Made by a program: the position numbers and the translations under genes
Notes under the pieces: generated by a model
The model's input: the letters and a program-made list of their open reading frames with translations, nothing else
What the model was told of the DNA's origin: nothing
The model's database searches: none
In this document: piece after piece, positions 45,597 through 56,158 of the stretch
Numbering within the stretch: position 1 is the first letter of the stretch
Layout of the letters: each line of letters opens with the position of its first letter
Assembly (NCBI GenBank): GCA_031472005.1
Contig: PZJY01000003.1
Location: 3,038,001 to 3,102,000, forward strand
DNA from: Tetracladium setigerum
Taxonomy: Eukaryota > Ascomycota > Leotiomycetes > Helotiales
Direction: 5' to 3'
DNA: 64,000 nucleotides

Positions 45597-46270
45597 ATGG
45601 CCACAATGCGTCCCACCATGCGCCTCCTCGCATCACACACCCCACCACAACCTTCCAAACGTCTGCGTCCAACACCAATGGCGCTCCTGCCACCAATACC
45701 ACTCTACCGTCGACTATTCCGTGCACATCGCAAGTTCTTACCGAGGGATATGCGGGTATTGGGGGATGAGTATATCAAGGCGGAGTTTAGAGCGCATAGA
45801 GCGGTGGATAACCCGGTGCATATTGTACGTTGTCTTGCTATTACATTTCGTGGACTTGGAACTGGAATTGGAATTAGTCAAACCTTGGATCTACTCGATT
45901 TTTAAATTTTCCCTATTTTCTTATGTTATTTTTGGGGGTTTAATTGGCAATTGAGAAGCTAACATTTGTTGTGATATTAGGTGGGATTTTTAACGGAATG
46001 GCAAATGTACGCGCAAAAAGTAGAGGGAGAGTCGTGGGTTGGTGAGAAGATTGATCCGGGGAAGATGGAGAAGATGAGTGGTGCGTTTTTATACTCCCCT
46101 TCTTCCGTCTCATTCAATATTGGAACGGGATGGTATTTGGAAATGGAATACTGATGTTATCCCGGGGAATAGATCAGCAATTGGGACAAATGTATGAGCT
46201 TATGCAGTCGATACGGAAGAAGGAGCTTGAAGAGGGGCAAGATGGTGAGGGTGGAGTGGAGTCGAAATGA
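45597..46270 (+). CDS. SDH7: Succinate dehydrogenase assembly factor 3 (Acn9/Sdh7)
   Basis: Mitochondrial LYR protein that helps mature the iron-sulfur subunit of complex II. Three exons (45597-45824, 45981-46080, 46173-46270) encode 141 aa. The first about 30 residues are rich in Arg, Thr and Pro without acids, as expected for a matrix-targeting presequence. P-L-Y-R-R-L-F-R-A-H-R (35-45) carries the L-Y-R motif, followed by M-R-V-L-G-D-E-Y-I-K-A-E-F-R-A-H-R and N-P-V-H-I-V-G-F-L-T-E-W, all conserved in the ACN9 family. Phases are consistent. An earlier in-frame Met lies three residues after the chosen start, so the exact start among MATM is uncertain by a few codons. Confidence 0.93.
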
Positions 46271-47485
46271 AAGTAGGATGTTATGATGAGTGTATGATAT
46301 AATATGGGATAGGTCAGGAAAGCCAAAAGAAGCCGGAGCGAAACGACGGATTGTACAGTATAAGAATCCAGAGAGTTCGAAACAACATAGGATTCATTGC
46401 CGGTGGATCAGTACCGATCATGTAAAATACTAGAAGATGCTTCTGTGTATACTTCCAACCTCACTCATCTCAGGCCCAGAAAGAACCTGAAAGGTCTAGA
46501 GCCTCTACGGAGGTACTTCATAGGACATTGAAAGGAGAGAAGTATTCAAATCCTTTCGAATTTCTCTGGATTTTCAATTAATTTTATGATAAAAGATAAT
46601 AAATGCGACAACTTCAAAGACGGGGAACGTGTAACCAGCTCCACATACAATTATAAGTTAGATTCTCACAAATCTCGTTCGTATTCGCAAAAAGTTTCGA
46701 GAAATCCCCGAATACGAGAAGCGATTTTCGAAAAGCTCGAAAAACGCATGTTTCAAAATCGAGTTGAAAACAACCTCAACTTTTTTGCGACGTGCAACAA
46801 AGACCGCTTAGTGCGGTAAATGCGGCCGCATCACGTGAGTCGTCGAACTCTTCTATAATAAAGGTTGGAAGAAGAGAAGGAAGAAGAAGTGTTGGAATAT
46901 GTGCTGGCAGCCCCAGATAACAGTAGAGATTAGATTCCGCCCTTTCATGGGTCAATCATGGAGATTTTGAAAAGAGCAACAGAACTGAAAACTTTCATTT
47001 GGACATATAAGTGCAAGTTTCGGCTTTGACTGGAGAGAAATTAATCTTCCTAAGGGGAGAGAGTATAACTTAGCAGGATCCTGTCGAATAGAAATACTCT
47101 CAGCCACTCGGTCAAGTGAGAACTGCTGATTCAAGAACCCCGGGGACAGTCTAAGAAGTTGGAGTAAGGAATCTTTCGAGAAACGGCATCAAAAACATGA
47201 GTTAGCGTCTAAGTAAAATATCTCACGGGAAAGCCACCATACATCGAATGTCTACTATTCATCCTATCATTGGAACTCGCGGCGTTGACGGCGGTGGGTG
47301 GTCATCATCATCTTTTCACTTTCAACATTCAAGCTCAGATCTCGCATAAAAGGGCGTTCTTGCTCTCTGTCACTCTCTCACTTACTCAAATACATTAACA
47401 CTCAAGATACCCAACCACCAAAGACAACACACCAACACTCGTCTTTTGACAGACAATCCAGAAAAACTCCACCACATCAAACAAA
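46271..47485. other. Intergenic 1.2 kb
   Basis: SDHAF3 3' flank, then AT-rich DNA with TCGAAAA-type short repeats at about 46690-46760 and a TCACGTGA box near 46832. The 77-codon frame at 46586-46819 has no features. The right end is the promoter of the small unknown gene. Confidence 0.65.
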
Positions 47486-48059
47486 ATGTGCACATTCACG
47501 CTCTACAAATGCAAAGACAAAACCTGCAAACACACATGGGCAGTTCGTTCTCCCTCATATCCTCCTTCATTCCCTCCCTTCCAAAATAAAACGCCCCAAT
47601 CTAACACCTCCCCAGGAAATAGCCATCCCATGCACCCCCGAATCAGGCTTCTCAAACTGTCCACATTTCATCCCCAAACAACCCACTTCATCCTCGTTCC
47701 GCTCCTCATCTTCAACTACAGTCACTCCCGCTCGAACACCAATCCATAAACACGTTCCGTACCCAACGACGTTTCATGAAGGCTTGAAGGAGGATTGTCC
47801 TTGGCATTCTTTGAAGGGGAATTATGATTTTAATCGTGTTAGGATGGTGGAGACGAAGTTGAGGTGGTGGCCCATGGGGTTGTTGGGTATGCCTCCTAGG
47901 TATGTCTTTTTTCATTTGTATTTTTAGTTGAAAGAGGAGAGAAGGTGAGGATGAAAATTTGGGTCGATATAAGATGAGAGAAACTGATTGATTGTGGTTA
48001 TTGATAGGGAAAATAATGAGGGTGATGGAACAAGAATTCTGGTGTGCAAGATTATGTGA
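47486..48059 (+). CDS. Small conserved-looking protein, function unknown
   Basis: Three exons (47486-47542, 47616-47899, 48008-48059) encode 130 aa in consistent phases. The short first exon gives MCTFTLYKCKDKTCKHTWA with Cys at 2, 9 and 14. Exon 2 gives E-I-A-I-P-C-T-P-E-S-G-F-S-N-C-P-H-F, a Ser/Thr-rich middle, and a Trp-rich end (C-P-W-H-S-L-K-G-N-Y-D-F near W-W-P-M-G-L-L-G). Cys spacing suggests a small zinc-binding or disulfide fold, but no signal peptide is seen. If the last intron is not spliced, the protein ends at 47927 after nine different residues. I do not recognise the family. Confidence 0.65.
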
Positions 48060-48386
48060 GGATAGGAAGTGGCAAGGTCAGGATCAGAGTTGATGAATGT
48101 GGGCGAGGATTGAATGGCTTCAGAAAATCTGGGGATCTGATCTAAAGATGGTTAATGGGATATCGTTGATTAATGATGCCGTTGAGTTTGCCGGGTTGAG
48201 ACTGCGATGATATCTACTCTAGATATCAGCAGATCATAAACATAAAAAGAACGACCGTCCACTCCTACAACGTGAGGAACGGGAATTGGAGCTAATCATA
48301 GCATCAGCCAACATGATAGCGTGGAAACATTTGATATCCGATGCTTTAGCTAATAAAAGTACTCAAACAACCATGCCTTCCTGCAT
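48060..48386. other. Convergent intergenic gap
   Basis: 3' flanks of the small unknown gene and the dioxygenase. GATATC words occur at about 48213-48226. Nothing else is seen. Confidence 0.7.
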
Positions 48387-49709
48387 CTATTCGGCATCAA
48401 GCGGAGCCACAGGCGGATTGTCATTAACTTGAATCCCACCCCTCTTCTTCTCAAACGTATCATGAAATGGTAATTTCCATCCTCCCTCACCCTCCGGCGC
48501 CGAAAGCCACAGCCTCATAAGGTGTCTCCTCGGCGCTGGCGGCGCAAAGTCCTTGTAAGCTGTCCTCGCGTGGAAAACATGCACATTACTCAAAAATTGA
48601 ATATCTCCCACTTCAAGAATCATGTGTAACTTCAATCTATCACACGTCTCTTCCAGCACCTTTGCCGCCTCGAGCTGTTCAGGCGAGAGGGGAGGAATAA
48701 TGCCCTTATCAGAGAATCTCGATAGTGATTTGACGAAGTATGGATCCCACTTTGAGTATACGCGTGGGTTATCGCCGGTCTCAAGATAGAATATGGGGAC
48801 TTTCATGTATGGTTCTTCGCCTACGCTCACTTCACCTTTACGGTCAAAGTACCAGTTTGGTTTTGTGAGGGTTTCGGCGACGTCGGGTCGTTCTTTTTGG
48901 AGGACGTTCCAGACGTGGTGGGCGGAGACGATGTCAGATTCGCCGCCTTCGAGAGCTCGGGCGATGCAGAGGAGGCCGACGATGTCTGAGTCGTCTGCGT
49001 GGAAGAATTGACTGTTTTCCTTGTTACTTTTCGAGGGATCGGGGTGAACTGAGGGGAAGGGATGAATGAGGAGCTTACCGAGCATTGGTTCTGTATATAC
49101 GGACTTTATCAATTTGGGTAGCATCATCTCCGACGTCCTTTACATGGCCTAGGACATGTCCACGACCATTCTGGCTGACGAAGTATCCTAGATATGTTCC
49201 AAGACCCATATATGCCACGGCCGATTTGTGATTGCCCCATTTCTCAACAGGGAAGCCTTTGAATAGGATGAATCCCTTTCCATTCAATATTTCTCGCTTG
49301 ATTGATGCTAAGAAAGGTGCGAGTTTCGAAAGGCGAAAAGTTTCCTTTATAGAGTAAGTGATAGGTTTGATTTTTGTATGGGATGTTTCTTTACCTGAGA
49401 AATTCCAGTCAAGGGAATCTTTTCCGCTAGGAACCGGTCGGCAACTTCGCTGAGTTCGGCAATTTCCTCATCGTTGAAGACATGTACCCATCGCTCTGGA
49501 TTGTTTGCATAGTCCTCGGCTTTCCATATACTTTCTCCGGAGATCTCTTGTGGGAAATCAGAATACGGCCTCAAGAGGTCATAGAGAGGTGGGTGTTGAC
49601 CAGAAGTCTTAATTCCATCTGGGAAGATCTTCCTATCAACAACCCTCCTCTGCGGGGTAGATAGCTCGTGAGGGGCCGTTGGCCGGGTATCAATAAGTGA
49701 GGGTGCCAT
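48387..49709 (-). CDS. TauD/TfdA-family Fe(II)/2-oxoglutarate dioxygenase
   Basis: Three exons (49709-49395, 49344-49079, 49011-48387) encode 401 aa. The double-stranded beta-helix iron site is visible: H198-x-D200 in F-F-H-A-D-D-S-D and the distal H341 in V-H-V-F-H-A-R-T-A-Y-K-D. The 2-oxoglutarate-binding Arg is R356 or R360 in R-R-H-L-M-R-L-W-L. G-K-G-F-I-L-F-K-G-F-P and L-G-Y-F-V-S-Q-N-G-R-G-H-V-L-G-H are typical of the fungal TauD branch. The substrate is unknown; sulfonates or other carboxylates are possible, and no sulfur-metabolism neighbour supports taurine. There is no targeting signal, so it is probably cytosolic. It is divergent from the DEAH helicase across about 600 bp. Confidence 0.9.
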
Positions 49710-50305
49710 TGCGAGAGATATGTGATTAAAGACGAAGCAAAACGAGCCTATTCAGAGTATTGAGGAACACAGAGAAGAGAGGAAAATAGGAAAGTAGGAA
49801 GGGATTGTCACAACGGGAAAGCACTTGCTTTTGACCACTGACAACCTTGAAACGAATTACACTTTAATTCCATCATTAGGACATTGATAGTAACAGCGAG
49901 CGCAATGTCGATCATATCAGACACAATCACGCAATACCCAGGGTCGCCATCTGTAGGACCAGATAGTGACGGAGTTGGAGAGAAAGAATCGAACCGCGGG
50001 GTTCCATTCCGCACACGAAGTCAAGCTACTCCTTTAGCCGATCATTAGCCGGTTCCGCCAATAGCGGTGAACACATTTGATGCTAGAATGGCAGAAAACT
50101 CTCTTTGTTCACTTTCTGGTGGATTACTTGAATGTCCTTCCCTTCCTATTGTCATCTTCCTTTTTTTTTGCGCACAATATGTTTCAATATACTGCGATTT
50201 AGGCCACGGTGCTATATACATTTATTTCCCTATTCCCCCATCTTCCCCTCTCCCCATAAACAGCACATCCCAAATTACTCTCCCATCGTCACAGATCTTG
50301 CAAAC
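49710..50305. promoter_or_regulatory. Divergent promoter, dioxygenase / DEAH helicase
   Basis: 596 bp. The helicase leader (50130-50305) is pyrimidine-rich, with a T-run at 50159-50168 and a CCCCATCTTCCCC-type tract. Open frames run through the leader upstream of the helicase ATG but carry no family features. Confidence 0.6.
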
Positions 50306-53071
50306 ATGCCTGAAAAGGTTCGCACGAAGTTTGGCGGAGATGCCCCAGTCTCGAAGACGGAGGCCAGCAAAACCTCCCCCTCTACGAATGGCGTCAAAAG
50401 ATCCAGAGACGGCAGCCCCAAGGATGCTCCTCACCGCAAGTCCTCCGAGGACTCGAAACCCAGCACAAAGGGCAACTCCAATTCCAATTCGCACCAAAGC
50501 CTCAGTGGTGGTCGCGCATCTCGAGATGATGTGGAAGATGAAAGACCTCATAAATCAAAGAGGCTCAATGGTGTTGGTTCCGAGAACAGAGAGAGACAAT
50601 CTGCACATGGCGGGAAGGGACAGAATAGACCTGGCGCGAACGGACATGCCGCGAAGGGAAACGGAGGTAGCCAATTTGGCAATAAGAAGAGAGTCCCAGA
50701 AAGTGCTGCAAAATTACAAAAAGACCGCCAGAAGCTGCCAATATGGAAGTCAAGGTATGATATCCGGGACGCCCTTCAAAAGCACGACATTCTCCTTCTC
50801 CTTGGAGAGACTGGTTCGGGAAAAAGTACGCAGACTCCCCAATTCCTATATGAAGAGGATTGGTGCAAGCCGACGAAGACCACAATAAAGAACGAGGACG
50901 GCACCGAACGGGAGGCAACGGTGGGTGGAATGATTGCGATCACCCAACCTCGTCGAGTAGCGGCAATAACTTTGGCACAACGTGTGGCAGCAGAAATGGG
51001 ATCACACTTCCAAAAGATGCCTCGCAATGTCCCTGGAAAGGTTGGTTACGCTGTTCGATTCGACAACTTCACACCTCCTGGTACAGCCATCAAGTTTGTC
51101 ACGGAAGGTATCCTGCTACAAGAGCTACTCCATGATCCGAACCTGAAGAAATACAGCTGTGTAATCGTGGACGAAATTCACGAGAGGAGTGTTGACGTGG
51201 ACCTTGTTGCTGGATTTTTGAGGAGACTAGTTCATGGAGATTTGAAGGGCAGAGGTGGAGTGCCATTGAAGGTTGTTGTGATGAGTGCTACTTTTGACCT
51301 TGGAGGTTATGAGACATTCTTCGCGAAACCAGAGTCGCGTCCAGACTACAAGCCAGGTAAAAACCACGGGAGGATCGTTGATCCATTATTATTGGAATTT
51401 GGTGTTGATCCTGAAGTAGTCTCTCCAGGACGTATCAGTGGCGAAACTTTCTCGTCATGGGAAGGATTTAGCGACGAGGAGTCGGAAGAAACGCCAGAAA
51501 GGATGAAGGACGAGGACAAATCAACATCTCCAAAATCTGCTACCCCAAAGAAGTCTCCATCCGCCTCCAAATCGATCAATGGCACACTCTCACCGAAATA
51601 CTCCAAAACCGCCAAAGCCCCCGCTGAGGAATCCGATGAAGCTCTCACTGCGAAAATTGCCCCCAACGGGGTTGCAATTGAAAAGGTGGAAGGAAGGACA
51701 CACGATGTTACCATTACGAACCTAGTCAAACCATCCGCAGACTACCTTCAGGACATCCTTCAGATCGTTCTGAAAACCCACGTGACAGAGCCAATGCCAG
51801 GTGATATTCTAGTCTTCTTGACCGGTCAGGATGAGATTCAGACGCTTCAAACACAACTTGAGGGCTACGCAGAAAAGATCAAACTTCCACATCCCAGATT
51901 GAAGGCACTTCCTCTGTACGGCTCAATGCACCACACTGCGCAAACGGAGGTGTTCAAGCCACTTGGAGAAAAGAATACGCGAAAGGTGGTCCTGGCAACA
52001 AACATCGCCGAAACATCTGTAACCGTGCCTGGCGTTCGTTATGTTATTGATTGTGGAAAAGCAAAAGTCAAGCAATACCGAGCCAGACTTGGCATGGAAT
52101 CTCTCTTGTCAAAGCCCATCTCCAAGGTGTCAGCTATCCAGAGAGCGGGTCGAGCAGGTCGTGAAACCGAGGGCAAATGTTTTAGAATGTACACTGAAGA
52201 GGACTTCCTGAAGATGGAGATGGACGAATTGCCTGAAATTTTACGATGCGATGTGATTGAAGCCGTACTCAAGATGAAGGCTCGAGGAGTGGACGATGTT
52301 CTCAACTTCCCCTTGATGGATACTCCGGACTTCGAGGCTATGTCAAAGGCTATGTTGCAACTTCATTCCATGGGTGCATTGAACGAAAATGGCGACCTCA
52401 ATGAGACTGGCAAAAAGATGGCATCATTCCCACTTCCCGCGGCCTACGGACGCGTTCTTATAGCTGCTGCGGAGTCTCAAAACGACGTCGTCCTCGAAGT
52501 TATCGATATCATCGCCTGTCTCACCAGCGATTCCGAAATCTTCATCCAGCCCAAATCCGAGGACGAGCAAGAACGAATTGACGAGAGTCGAAACGATATT
52601 ACCCGTCGTGAAGGAGACATTATCACCCTGCTCACTACGATGCAACGCTATGCCTCCGAGAATTCCAACCGTCCAGAGTGGTGTCGAAAGCGCCTGATCA
52701 GTGAACGAGCAATGAAGATGGCAATGAACATTCGAAAGCAGCTTCGTGAGCAGTGCGTTCAACTCAAGCTTCTTTCCGCCATGCCACCATCGGATCCTCT
52801 CCCATTTGAGCCCATCTCGCCTGAACGCGCCGAAACTCTTATCAAGACTTTCCTGTTGGCTTTTGGCACAAAGACCGCAGTCATGGGTCCAGATGGCGGA
52901 TTCCTGACCACGCAAGGCAGGAATTTGATTGCTATTCACCCGAGTAGTGTTCTCCATGGTCGGAAGATGGAGTCGATTATGTTCTTGGAGAATGTCTTCA
53001 CGGCGAAAAACTATGCGAAGAAGGTTAGTTCCATTCAAGCTGGTTGGATTGCTGAGATGGTGGGTATGTGA
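50306..53071 (+). CDS. DEAH-box RNA helicase, Dhr2/DHX33-like
   Basis: ATP-dependent RNA helicase, most likely nucleolar and acting in 18S rRNA maturation as yeast Dhr2. Single exon, 921 aa. The N-terminal 130 residues are basic and Ser/Asn-rich (M-P-E-K-V-R-T-K-F-G-G start). Motif I G-E-T-G-S-G-K-S-T is at 167-175, motif II D-E-I-H at 289-292, motif III S-A-T at 327-329 and motif VI Q-R-A-G-R-A-G-R at 612-619; the HA2/OB-fold region follows. An insert of about 100 residues rich in Ser, Lys and acids (about 385-485, with W-E-G-F-S-D-E-E-S-E-E) separates the RecA domains. The ending W-I-A-E-M-V-G-M directly follows S-I-Q-A-G. Dhr2 is preferred over Prp22/Prp43 because the first domain accepts long inserts and no S1 domain is present; orthology was not tested. 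Confidence 0.88.
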   Translation: MPEKVRTKFGGDAPVSKTEASKTSPSTNGVKRSRDGSPKDAPHRKSSEDSKPSTKGNSNSNSHQSLSGGRASRDDVEDERPHKSKRLNGVGSENRERQSAHGGKGQNRPGANGHAAKGNGGSQFGNKKRVPESAAKLQKDRQKLPIWKSRYDIRDALQKHDILLLLGETGSGKSTQTPQFLYEEDWCKPTKTTIKNEDGTEREATVGGMIAITQPRRVAAITLAQRVAAEMGSHFQKMPRNVPGKVGYAVRFDNFTPPGTAIKFVTEGILLQELLHDPNLKKYSCVIVDEIHERSVDVDLVAGFLRRLVHGDLKGRGGVPLKVVVMSATFDLGGYETFFAKPESRPDYKPGKNHGRIVDPLLLEFGVDPEVVSPGRISGETFSSWEGFSDEESEETPERMKDEDKSTSPKSATPKKSPSASKSINGTLSPKYSKTAKAPAEESDEALTAKIAPNGVAIEKVEGRTHDVTITNLVKPSADYLQDILQIVLKTHVTEPMPGDILVFLTGQDEIQTLQTQLEGYAEKIKLPHPRLKALPLYGSMHHTAQTEVFKPLGEKNTRKVVLATNIAETSVTVPGVRYVIDCGKAKVKQYRARLGMESLLSKPISKVSAIQRAGRAGRETEGKCFRMYTEEDFLKMEMDELPEILRCDVIEAVLKMKARGVDDVLNFPLMDTPDFEAMSKAMLQLHSMGALNENGDLNETGKKMASFPLPAAYGRVLIAAAESQNDVVLEVIDIIACLTSDSEIFIQPKSEDEQERIDESRNDITRREGDIITLLTTMQRYASENSNRPEWCRKRLISERAMKMAMNIRKQLREQCVQLKLLSAMPPSDPLPFEPISPERAETLIKTFLLAFGTKTAVMGPDGGFLTTQGRNLIAIHPSSVLHGRKMESIMFLENVFTAKNYAKKVSSIQAGWIAEMVGM

Positions 53072-54204
53072 GCAGTGATGGGGCTATGTCATGTCAATTG
53101 GAGCTTAGTGGAAAATGTGTTCTTGGTGTGAGACGAGAGTTCTAGAGAAGAGAGAAAGATACGATGCTAGATGATTGTTCGTCGTTTGATACCCAAGATT
53201 TGATGGAAGTATAGATTATAGATCAAATTTCGACAGACGGTACGTCTACGAGTGAGGGAGTAGATCAAGGTTCAGATACAAATGGACTCCAAACTAAAAA
53301 TTCAAACTTCAAAATTCAAAGTTCAAATAAATTTCCAGTTCCTGCTGCTCCTTGGGCTCTCGTGCATACTGAGGTGAATCTATCCTTCTAGAAGAGCAGA
53401 ACTCTTTAGGCTATATATGTCATTACATGATCTACGGAGATGTCGATAGTAGAACGGTGCAATGGTCTCATAGCGGTTGGAGCTCAAACGGAAAGACTGC
53501 CGACTTTTTTCCTAATACGGGCAACCGAGGCTTGGTTGCAACAGATTTATTTTATTTCTTAAGTTTTGTCAACGACACAAGAGGATGAAAACATCGACCT
53601 TGAAATCGCCTAGGACAAAAACAAATATGAATATTTGACTTTTGTGAACCCCTCGCTTAGGCTATGAACAAAGCAAAGATACATAGAAAGCAGGTTCTAC
53701 ATAGGCAATACTGTAACAGTGACACTAATAAATGTACTGTACATTTTTTTTGTCAGGTAACGAAGCAAGCAGAGCCCTTCTTGGCCTTTTCCTTGGTGCT
53801 CCGATATACACCTTGGCTCTGGGGCGTCGCCAATTAACCCCAGCAAAATAAATTAACCTTGAATATTAACCGCAAGCCAAAAGATCCTCCCCACATGCAT
53901 CCATCCTGTGCCCCTCGCAAGGGGTGTCGGATTGGCGTTGTTTTCTTTCTCAAAAGAGGGCTGTGTCCCTGTTACGATGTTGAAATGCCTTGACGCCGTT
54001 GCCATTTCTGAACGATTGATTACATCCGAACGCCTGTAGAAAGGAAGAGTTAGAACAACGAGAGAAGGGAGTCAACTCATAGTGGATTGACAGACTGACG
54101 ACAAATCGAAGCGCAATCAATAAGTACGTACTCATTTGTGGTACAAAACAGTACTGTGCTGTATGTGTATGAAGTAGAGAGGGTAGATTCAAATTTCACG
54201 CAAG
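53072..54204. other. Intergenic 1.1 kb
   Basis: Helicase 3' UTR with a TTCAAA-rich repeat (AAATTCAAACTTCAAAATTC, about 53297-53316). AT-rich DNA and the promoter of the membrane gene follow. A minus-strand 80-codon frame (53950-54192) has no features. Confidence 0.65.
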
Positions 54205-56158
54205 ATGGTGGCGGTACGAACAGTAGCAGGAGCGGAGGTTAGTTTACTCCTTCCAACGCTTCCCTCTTTATTTATTTACTAATATAAAACACAACGACCC
54301 CAGGATATTCCTCTCCAAGATCGATACTCTCACGATAACACAGACCGTCCGCCTCACTTCGATACTCATGACATTCCTCCTCCACCATACGACAACACAG
54401 CAGCGGGCAATCAAACAGAAGGAACGAACCAAGCAGAAGCAACAGAACGAAGAGAAGCAACCGATCATGCAGAAACAATAAATCATGCAGAAACTACACC
54501 TCCTACCTATGTCCGTACAGATCCAGCCCAGCCTACCATCACCAAAGATTTACCATGGCATCGCAAACGTCGCTCCTGGTTCATCGGTGGCTCTATCGTC
54601 GCCATCACTGCGATTGTGACGATTGTGGTGAAGTCCGTCCAAGATCGCAAAGATCCGTGGCAGACTACAAGACCTAAAGTTTCTCCAGTGGCCCCAAGCG
54701 TCCTTGGGCTTGCGGCCGCGGAGTGTGAACCGGCTACTATTGTCGTTTGGAGGGCAGCAAATAATAATTTTTATTTCAAAGGAACACTTGCGAATGGGAC
54801 GTGGGAGGAAGGTGGCACCTCAAACATACCGGTGACGAAGGTGGAAAATTCAAATTCATATTTTGTTCCGGGATCATATATGAATCTTACTGCGACTTGT
54901 TGGAGGCATGATGACTCTCGATTCGTATGTATTTCGCATTTTTTTCTCAACAATTGCAACTAATGCTGACGCTCTGAGTATGTAGGATTTGCAGTACATT
55001 TACTCTTTCCCCGAGAGGCGAGCATTGGTTCAATCGACCATCCGTCTTTCATATCATGTCCCCGGAGATATTAATAAGCTCGCTACAATTCCTTACGTAT
55101 CATACCTTGAAGAAACTCTTCTCCTTGATCATCCTTTCGACGTTACCTCTCTCGCCTTGACACACACCATAGACGGAAACAACCAACCACGACGAACTCT
55201 CTTTCATCTCAAAACAAGCAATCCTTTCGATCCAAACAGCACAGCAACTATAGTAAGCACTTCCACGGGATCCGACCTTCGCATACAAACCGAAGTCCTT
55301 AATGCCACGGCATTCAGCGGAACAAGCGGAATTGCAGTGGCTTCCATAAACAGCCACAACAATATCAATGCTTCAGCGACTCATCTCATCTATGCTGCTG
55401 CTAACACTAGACACGCAATGTACATGAATTGGACAGCAACCGAAGGCTGGTCTCAAGGTAAATTTCCACACCACTTCAAATGGTAATTCACTTCGATCTA
55501 ATACTTAACCCCCCTAGCTATGCCAATATATGATCAACAGGGTACTCAGTACGTTCCATGGGTTTTGCCCTCGCCACCGTTTACACTTGCCTTCCCCGCT
55601 TCCAATGGCTATACTACTTTGGGGGATCTTTACCTTTACTATTTCCCTAAAAATTCTGTCCTTGGTGTCAAACCGCCCATGCTCGCCTTCATCTACTACA
55701 ATAATGTGGCACGGGAAATGAGAGTCAGATGGACAGAGTTTCTATTAGGTCTCAACCCTGGGCTTTCGTATCCTAGGTGAGCCTTCTTTTCCAATTCATC
55801 AATGCGAAGATACCTCAGTACTTCTGAGCAGTAAATTGATCTGGAAAATCGTCTCTTTGGGAAACATAGTTTCTAACGATCTCCACTCGACAGTTTCATC
55901 GCTAGCACATCCTACAATCGTAATTTCTTCAACATACCTGTCATCTCAAATGATACGACAGAGCTCAAATCGACTATCGGCAGCTCTGTCGGCCTGAACA
56001 CCAGCTCACCCGGCCTGGGCAACTATACTGAAGCCGGGAAGCAATTAATAGACTTGGGGAAACGCGTGCAGTTGTTCTATGTAGGACCTGACAGCGGAGT
56101 GATTCTATTCAATACTACATATTCGAAGGAGAATGCGACTTCTATCCCAGATTGGTAA
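54205..56158 (+). CDS. Type II membrane protein with PPxY tail, lectin-like ectodomain
   Basis: Five exons (54205-54237, 54304-54924, 54986-55457, 55518-55776, 55894-56158) encode 549 aa. The cytosolic N-terminus (1-100) carries P-P-P-Y (37-40) and P-P-T-Y (77-80) plus a Glu/Ala/Thr degenerate repeat (E-A-T-E-R-R-E-A-T-D-H-A-E-T). A basic W-H-R-K-R-R-S-W precedes one transmembrane helix (about 102-120, F-I-G-G-S-I-V-A-I-T-A-I-V). The ectodomain has several N-x-T/S sites and repeated W/Y-rich strands every about 50 residues (V-V-W-R-A-A-N-N-N-F-Y-F; H-L-I-Y-A-A-A-N-T-R; V-L-P-S-P-P-F-T-L), recalling fucose-lectin-like beta-propellers. The fold is inferred, not shown. The stop used is TGGTAA at 56156-56158; the same bases form a GTAAGT donor, so another exon is possible. 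Confidence 0.75.
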
